Of a stretch of 64,000 nucleotides of DNA, positions 39,101 to 48,100 are shown in pieces. The notes under the pieces are model-generated. The model was not told the origin of the DNA, did not search any database, and was given only the letters and a program-made list of their open reading frames with translations. The stretch is from Lentisphaerota bacterium (GTDB taxonomy: Bacteria > Verrucomicrobiota > Lentisphaeria > Oligosphaerales > JABHEG01): the NCBI GenBank assembly GCA_018676675.1, contig JABHEG010000065.1, positions 62,001-126,000 of the forward strand, read 5' to 3'. Position 1 is the first letter of the stretch; the number at the start of each line of letters is the position of its first letter. Made by a program: the position numbers and the translations under genes.

Positions 39101-42100
39101 ATAGGGCACGGGGAGCTCACGCTGGACAATGCCGGCTATGTGGCGGACCACGCCTATTCCACCGCTCCGGGGCTCCCCCGACTCGACACGCTATCGGTGG
39201 CCCGAGCCGCACGCCTTTCGTCTTCTGAGCTTATTGAGACCACGGACGTGTCACTGCTTTCAGGGGGCGTTCTCCGAGCGCCGCTCGAATCCGTCAACAC
39301 CCTCACGATAGACGACGGCACGTACGTCGACTGGGGCACAGGTCAAACGCTCACAGTCAACAGCAACCTGGACCTCGTCAACGGCGCTGTACTGACCCAT
39401 GAGACGTCAGACGAGAGCGCCGTGTACGATTTGATCCTGCAGGTCAACGGCGACCTGGCCGTGGATGCAGAAAGTGCTCTGGATGTGTCCGGGCGCGGCT
39501 ATCTGGGAGCCAACCGTGGAGACAACGCCCCAAGCCAAGCCGGCCGTACCGACGGAAACAGTACGAGCGCGGGCAGCACGGGGCGTGCGGGTGGGAGCCA
39601 CGCGGGCGGAGGAGGCGATCCTACTCGAGCCGTCGCCGCGACGTACGGTGATATGCAGACTCCGACAAGCCCCGGCGGAGGCGGCGGAGCGCTGGACACC
39701 TCAGGCGCCGGCGGCAACGGTGGTGGCGTCATGCATGTGAACGTGATCGGCACGATTACGTACGCAGGGCGCTTTGCTGCGGACGGCGCGCCGGCATCAG
39801 GACCGGCCGGCGGCGGAGCCGGCGGATCCATCTGGATTATCGCCCCAATCTGTAACGGAACCGGACACATCACAGCCAACGGCAGCGACGGGAGCAACGA
39901 AGGAACGTCGACTGGCGGAGGAGGCGGAGGACGCATCGCCCTGGACGCCCCTGATGTTGACATCACCGGCACAATTACTGCCTTCGGCGGCGCGGGTGGG
40001 AACGGCGGGCCGGCGGGCAATGATGGCACAATCTACTACCCTTACGAAATCTACTGGAATGGGCTTGGAGACGGGACGTACTGGAGTAACACGGCGAACT
40101 GGGACCCGCCCATCCTCCCACGCCCATGGAACGATACCTACATCATTCTCGAATCCGGCGCCAACGCGATTCAGGATATCGATGCCCACGTCAAGAGCCT
40201 CTTCCTGGGAGGCGCCAACGGCTCCCAGAAGCTGACGGTCCAGGACAGCACGCTGACATTCGACGGCGCCTTCGAGATCGGCGCGAACGACACACTCATG
40301 GTAGCCGACAGCACGCTCAACGGAGCCAACCCCATTGACAACGACGGATCAATCGGGCTCACCGATGGGGCCGTCGTGAACGTGGCGGTCGACAACCGGA
40401 ACGTGGTCAAGGTCGCCCCCGAATCAGCGGCCGAGCTCAACGGCGGCCTGACGTCCATCGCGGCTTCCGTGCTTGAACTCCTCGGTCCGAATACGTTACT
40501 CAAGATCACTGGTCCAACCATCAACAACGGGCTGATTCACCTGGAAAGCACATCACCTGAAACATCGGTCACCCTTGAGATAGCTGGCGGCTCGTTGACC
40601 AATGCGACCGGGGGCCGTATCCAGACCAGCGGCACCGGGGAAGCACGCTTCCACGCAGAGTGTCACAATGCCGGAACGCTCGATGTCGGCGCAAGAACGG
40701 TCCTGCAAAAGGCTGACGCTCACCACAGTAACGCAGCCGACAGTACGCTCAACATTGCCGCTGGGCAGGAGTTGATCGTCTCGCAGGTGGGCACCGATCC
40801 GGACTTCACGAACAACGGCGCCATCACCATCCCCGCGACCGCTCGGCTGCAGGTTCTCGGGGGCACTTTACGCGAGCCCAGCTGGGGCGTCGACGGCACA
40901 GGTGACATACACGTCGAAGACGGAACCTTCGACATTGGGGCGGCCGCTTCCTCCGCAGTCACCTGGACGCTGCTCAATGCCGAGCTCAAGGGAGCCGGAT
41001 CAGTCACGAACACCGGGACGGTCAGCCTGCAGGGCGGAGCGCTGGTGAGTCTGCCGATGACTAACGAAGGAACGATTGAGGCCACTGCAGGTACAAACAC
41101 GTTTGCCGCCCCGCTGACCGCCCCCTCCAGCGGCCGGATCGACACCCGAGCCGACGCCACACTTGTCCTTGACGCCCCCCTGACGAACCAGGGGCAACTC
41201 GCCATCAGAGATGCGAGTACAGTCTCCTGCGCAAAACCCCTGACGAACCAAGGCACGATCGAACTCATCCCGGAGATCGGCTCCCGAGGCACGCCTCTGC
41301 TGTCAGTTACCACGGGCGGACTGGCCAATGAAGCAGGCGGCGTTGTCCGCAGCACTGGTGGCCCCACAGCGGCCATTTCGCGCATCGGTTGCCCAATCAA
41401 CAGTGCCGGCTCCATCGACGTCGAGGCACCCCTCGAGTTGACGGCGGAGGGCGTTATCCACACCAACACCGGAGTTGTCAGTGCGATCCAGGCACCCTTG
41501 CTGGTCACGGGTGCCCAGTCATTTGACAACGCCGGAGACGTCCTGGTCGCCGACCCGGGTGGGCTTCAATTCACCGGCACACCATTCAGAAATCTCCAAG
41601 CCGGAACTCTGTCGGGCACAGGAACGGTCGTAGTCGGAGATGATGGCGTCGAGAACGCCGGGACAATCTCTCCTGGGGCCTCCGCTGGCAACCTGCTCAT
41701 CGATGGCGACCTGGCTTTGACCGCAACCAGCATCCTCGACATTGAACTCGGTGGTACAGTCCCCGGGCCAGAGCATGACCGAATCCAGGTCACCCAAACC
41801 GCAACGCTGGATGGCACGCTCGTGGTCACACTCATCGCCCCCTACGATCCGCCAGTGTGGACGGACTACTCTCTGGTTGAGGCAACCGACGTCGTAGGTG
41901 AGTTCGCCGAGATGGATCTGCCGCCCTTCTCAGCCCTGGATCTGGACCGCGACTGGATCATGGAGTACCACCCGCCCCAGGCGCTGCTGCGAGTCGTCTA
42001 CATCTCGGACCTGGTCATCACCCACCAAGTGTCACCGGCAGTCGTTATCCCCGGCAACGATGTCACCTACACACTCGAAATCACGAACAACGGGCGGCTC

Positions 42101-45100
42101 GATGCACCGGGCTCGACACTGAGCGCGACGTTGCCCGCGGCGTTCGATGAAATCACCGTCTCCGTTAGTGGAAATGCCCCCATTCCGTGGACAGGTGATC
42201 TTGCTCTTGGCGAACTGGCGTTCCAATCGGTCACGCAGGTCGTCGTCACTGGGACGGTCCGGCCGGAAACGACAACGGATGTCATCTCATCCTTTGAGGT
42301 CTCTTCCGACCACTACGACCCGAATCCTCCTGACAACCTGACCGGCGACCTCGTGACCCCGGTCGTGCCGATGATGGCCATCTTGAAGAAGGACCGCACT
42401 ATCGCTGCCGATGACACCACGTTCGACGGGTATGACCTGACCATTGGGGACGGGGAGCGTGCCGTGACAGTCACGATAGACGGCGCACACGACCTCAAGC
42501 GCCTGACGGTTGCGGACAGCGCGATCCTCACCCACTCCCCCGCCACAGACGAGACAACCAGTGCGATTGATCTCAGCATTGAGGAGGATCTGATCGTCAA
42601 CTCCGGTGCCGTGGTCACCGCCGACGCCCTCGGGTATCTCGGCGGGAACCAGCCCGGAAACGCGTCACCAGTCGGCCGGACAAGTGACAGTGTTGCGGCT
42701 GGCGGAAGCGCTGGCGTGGCGGGTGGAAGCCACGGGGGGCCGGGTGGAGGGCACGCGACACCGTACGACAGTCCAACAGCCCCGTCTGAGCCCGGGGCTG
42801 GGGGAGGATCTGTCACAACGCCCGGAGGAAACGGTGGTGGCGTTATCCGTTTGGCAATAGGAGGAACACTTCACAATGATGGACTCATCACGGCATGCGG
42901 TGACACGCCCGAACCCGGCGAAGCCGGTGGCGGCGCCGGTGGATCCATCCGCCTGAGTGTCGACAGCCTGGCGGGTGCGGGAGAGATCAATGCATGGGGA
43001 GGCAATGGCGGGACAACACCCGCAGCCGCAACCCACGGAGGCGGAGGAGGACGCATTGCCCTCCTCTATACGGGCGACACACCATTCTCCGGTACGGTGA
43101 CCTGCTACGGCGGCGGCAGTGGCAACGCAGGCCAGAACGGCGGGGCCGGAACGGTCTACTGGCAAGATATCGCCAATGGGACTGAAACACTGGTGCTCAA
43201 CAACCATGGGGCAAGCGCCAACCACGCCTATTCGGATGCTCCGGGCCTGACAGCGTTGACCACTCTCAGCGTATCCGAAGGCGCGCGCCTCTCCTCGGAA
43301 TCCTTGACGAACGTCGGAGACGTCGACCTCCTCACGGGCGGAACGCTGAAAGCCCCGCTCCAGTCCGTGGAAACACTGACGATGGACGGAGGCTCCTACA
43401 TCCACTGGACCGGCGACACCACGCTGAGCATCAACAGTCCTCTCAGTCTGCTAAACGGGTCTCTCATGACTCACGAGGTGTCACACGCGGGAGCAGTCTA
43501 TGGACTGGACGTCTACATCAGCGGCACACTCACTGTTGACAACACCAGTGCTATCGATGTTTCAGGGAACGGATACCTGGGCGCAAATGTTGGGGACAAC
43601 CTTGCCAGCAACACGGGACGAACGCAGGATAACACGACCTCCGGAGGAAGCTCCGACACGGCCGGAGGAAGCCACGGGGGAGTCGGTGGAGAACCCTCAC
43701 GGTCGGTCTCTGCAACGTACGGCGACATGACCGAGCCTTCACTTCCGGGCGCGGGAGGCGGGGCCCTTGGGGACCTCGACACCGGCGGAAACGGGGGAGG
43801 CACCATCCGGATTCAGGTGACTGGAGCACTCAGCTATGCAGGAACGATCGCTGCCGACGGTCAGCCCGGCGCCGGGATGGCAGGAGGCGGAGCAGGAGGG
43901 TCCATCTGGCTCGAAGCCCCGGACTGCAGCGGGACAGGCCAGATCTCAGCCAACGGCGGGAGCGGGGGGGCCGGCGGAGCCCCAACCGGCGGAGGCGGAG
44001 GCGGGCGCGTCGCTCTCGATGCCCCAAATGCCACAATCACCGGGACCATCACCGCGGCTGGAGGAACTGGGGGCAACAGCGGCCCGGCAGGGCAGGACGG
44101 AACGGTCTACTACCCCTATGGCATCACCTGGAGTGGTCTGGGAGATGAAGTGCTCTGGAGCGACACGGCAAACTGGAACCCTCCGGTCCAACCAAACGCA
44201 TGGAACAGCGTGTTCCTGACCTTGGAAGAGGGAATCCAGGCAGCCCTGGACATCGACGCCCAGGTCGCCGGGCTGCAAATCGGTGGAGACACCGGTACGC
44301 AAACATTGACCATTTCGCAATCTTCACTGACGCTCGGCGGCAACGGCGATGTGGGAGAAAACGGTGTCTTGATCGTGGACGGCGGAACGATCGACGGAGT
44401 CGGGGTGATCGCGAACGATGGGGCGATCACGCTCCGGGACAACACGGCAATCGAGCTGGTCGCTGACAACCGCGGCAGCATCTCCGTCTCTTCCGGAGCA
44501 GTCGCACACCTGAATGGAGGCCTGACAACCGGCGACCAGTCGTCCCTAGTCATAGCAGGAGGCGATACGCAGCTCTACATAGCCGGGGACTTCAGCAACC
44601 GTGGACAGCTCCGGATAGAGGCGACAGAACCGGGTGACGCCTCTCTGTATCTCGAGTCCGGGGTGTTGACCAACCTGGCCACTGGGGCGATCGAGACCCA
44701 GGGGACGTACGATGCCCGCATGGTGAGCGAACTGCACAACGCCGGGTCAATCAACGTTCGGACCACCACCACCATCGGCGCGGACGGTGCTCAACACACC
44801 AACACCGGGACCATCAACCTGCAGGACGCCAGCCTGGAACTCTCGTTGGAGGGAGAAGGCGGGAGCTTCAGCAATGGCGGCCCGGTGTCAATCGCCGATG
44901 GATCCACACTCAGAATCCGCAATGGAGCTTTCCACGAACTGGATTGGGACATCAGCGGGGCAGGTGTTCTGGACCTCGAGCAAACGGAGTTCACTCTGGA
45001 TGGCACAGCTGTCTCCCTGCTCTCCTGGACACTGCTGGACACAGACGTTATTGGTACGGGAAGCTTGACCAACCAAGGCGACCTCGATCTCCGGGGGAGA

Positions 45101-48100
45101 AGCAGGATCGCGGTCCCAGTTGCGAACGAATCCGCCGTCCATGTACAGGGACTCAGCAACGAACTGACCGCCCCACTCACCACCACCGAAGAGAGCATGG
45201 TAACGTTGCTTCCCGGGGCTGCGCTGACGATCACAGCCCCGTTGACGAATCAGGGCCTCATACTGCTGGAAACGAATGAGGAAGCGTCACCCGCTACGAC
45301 ATTGACCGTTGAGTCCACACCCTTTGAGAATGGGCAGAACGGGATCCTGCGCACCGCGATTGGCGCTCAGGGGAGCCGGTCACCTACTCTGGGTGGTAAT
45401 CCGGTGTCAGTGATTGGCGCCCTGCTCAATCGGGGATTGTTGGATCTGCTGGCTCCGTTGGTACTGTCGGGCTCTGAAGAAACGCATGTGAATGAGGGAA
45501 CGATCAACGCGACGAACGCGCTCCTGCAGATAGACGAGGCGGCTCAGTTCGACAATGCGGGCGTCATTTTCCTCGACACAGCGGGGGGGATGGCACTGCA
45601 GGGAACCCCGATGGAGAACACTGCAACGGGGGTCCTCTCGGGCAATGGACTCATTGATCTAGGTACTGGAACTCTCACCAATGCCGGCCGGATTGCCCCC
45701 GGAACGTCCCCCGGCGAGCTTCACATTGACGGCACGCTCGCTATGACCTCCACGAGCGTGTTATCCCTCGATCTGGCCGGGACCACACCAATCACTGAGC
45801 ATGACAGGCTTACGATCACAGGCTCGGTGGACTTGGCTGGAACCTTGGAGGCCAACGTCATCCCGCCTTACGACCCGCCTGTCTGGTCCGACTTCGTGTT
45901 CCTGAACGCTTCTGCCGTCACGGGAGAGTTCAGCGATTCCCTCTTCCCTTCCTTCAGCGACAGCCGCGAGTGGATCCTGACCTACGGGCCGACATCCGCA
46001 ACCCTCAGGGTCGTCTACAAAGCCGACCTGGCAATCGTGGCTGACGGCGCCCCCTCACCAGTGGTCCCCGGAGGTGACTTGGTCTACAGCATCGCCATCC
46101 AGAACAAGGGGCCGGTCGCCACAGAGGATGCCATCCTTCAGAGCGATCTGTCAAGCGCCTTGGATACAGCAATGGTCTCCCTCGACGGCGGCGACACGTG
46201 GGCACCCCTGAACGCGACCACAAGCCTCGGATCGATCGCTGTAGGAGCCACAGCCAATGTTCTGGTCTCCGGGGAAGTGGCTCCCGAAACAGTGGTCCCG
46301 ATCAGCAGCCAGTTCAGCACGTCGTCAGAAATGTATGACCCAACCCTCGAAGACAACCTTACCGGTCCAGTGTCAACGCCGGTCGTCCAGGCCGCGGCAA
46401 TCCTGCGCCATCCCAGGACCATCAACGCGAACGACCACACGTTTGAGGACTACGACCTCACCATCGGAGACGGAGTTGTACCCACGACCGTGGTCCTTGA
46501 CGGGGCTCACTCCTTCACGAGCCTGCACGTACAGTCCGGCGCCACCATCGAGCCGTTACCAACAGACGCGGGCCAGATAGGCCTGCTCGACGTGACCGTG
46601 GAGGGAGATTTCACTCTCGACGCGGGAGGCATGATCAACGCGTTCGGGCTGGGCTTCCTCGGGGGCTACCAATCGGGCAATCCAAGCATTGCCGGACGCA
46701 CGACCAACAACGACACCGTCGGAGCCAGTGAAGTGGATGCAGGAGGAAGCCACGGCGGCATGGGTGGAGAGGGTACGGAGACCGAGGCGGGCGTCACGTA
46801 CGGCTCGTTTGCCGTTCCAGGGGAACCCGGAGCAGGAGGAGGAGGCACACCAGATGGCCCGGGAGGAAACGGAGGCGGGCTGATTTGGCTCACCGTTACA
46901 GGAAACGTGCTCTGTGATGGCTGGATCTGTGCTGACGGGGCAGGTAGTTCAGCCGGAGCGGGAGCGGGTGCAGGTGGGGCCGTCCTGATCGATGCCACAG
47001 AATTCCAGGGCGAGGGCATAATCACGGCCGAGGGAGGAAGCGTGTCACCTGACCTCCAAGCCGGAACCGGTGGTGGAGGAGGAGGAGGAAGAATCGTCGT
47101 TTACGCGAACAACACCTTCAGCGGGAGCCTCCGAGTCGATGGTGGGCAAGGCGTGGGCATCGGTGGAGACGGAGATCCGGGCACGGTGTACCTGGATGAC
47201 CGAACGCCACCGTCAGTCGTCAACATGACCCGACTCGACGCATCCCCCACCAACGCCAGCTTCATCAATTACCGAATTCGCTTCAGCAAACCCGTCTACC
47301 CTGTTCGGGACGAGGACTTTGTTCCCTACCAGACCGGATCGCTTCTCGCTGTCGGAGTCGTGCAGTCAGAAACGGTGATCTTGGAGGAGAACCTACCTGG
47401 AATCCACTACGACCTCGCGGTTGACACCGGGAGCGGAGATGGAGAACTCCGGATTGACCTGCTGGATGGTGATCAGTCTATCCGAGACGTGCTCAACAAT
47501 CCTCTGACCGGGGGATTCAGCGAAGGAGAACGCTACACAGTCGACCGGACACCCCCGACAGTCGTGCTCGTGCCCGTCCTGCCCGCGCTGCGAAACACAC
47601 CGGTACAAGCCCTGACCGCAACGTTCTCTGAAACTGTCTCCGGCGTCTCGCCTGCCGCTATTACGTTGCTTAGAGACAGCGTACCCATCCCCTTGGATGA
47701 GTCCGTCACGGCGCTGCCGGAGCACGAAACAACAATGTGGACGATCTACGGACTGCAGCCGTTCACCACCGGAGACGGCGAATACGCCCTGACAATGTCG
47801 CCGTCACCCAGCATCGTTGATGAAGCCGGTAACGCCATGGCAGAGGGAGCAACCGTCGAGTGGGTGATGGACACCCAGGCCCCGACTGTCAACACCGTCT
47901 TCTCTGAGAGCCCCGATGGGTTGTACGGCGCGGAGGCGGAACTGCTCCTGGCTGCGGAATTCTCGGAAGACGTCACTGTACAATTTGCCCAGGAAATGCC
48001 GGTGCTGGCGCTGGACACGGGCTGGCCGGAACGGACGGCAGTGGCGACGACGTTCACCCCGCCGAACCTGCTCAAATTCCGCTACACAACGCTGCCAGGG

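Noticed and set aside
37336..47190. Periodic repeats as a CRISPR array or as RTX/collagen repeats
   Set aside because: The period is about 940 and 4,020 bases with diverged copies, no short identical repeats with spacers, no GGxGxDxUx nonapeptides and no strict G-x-y triplets.
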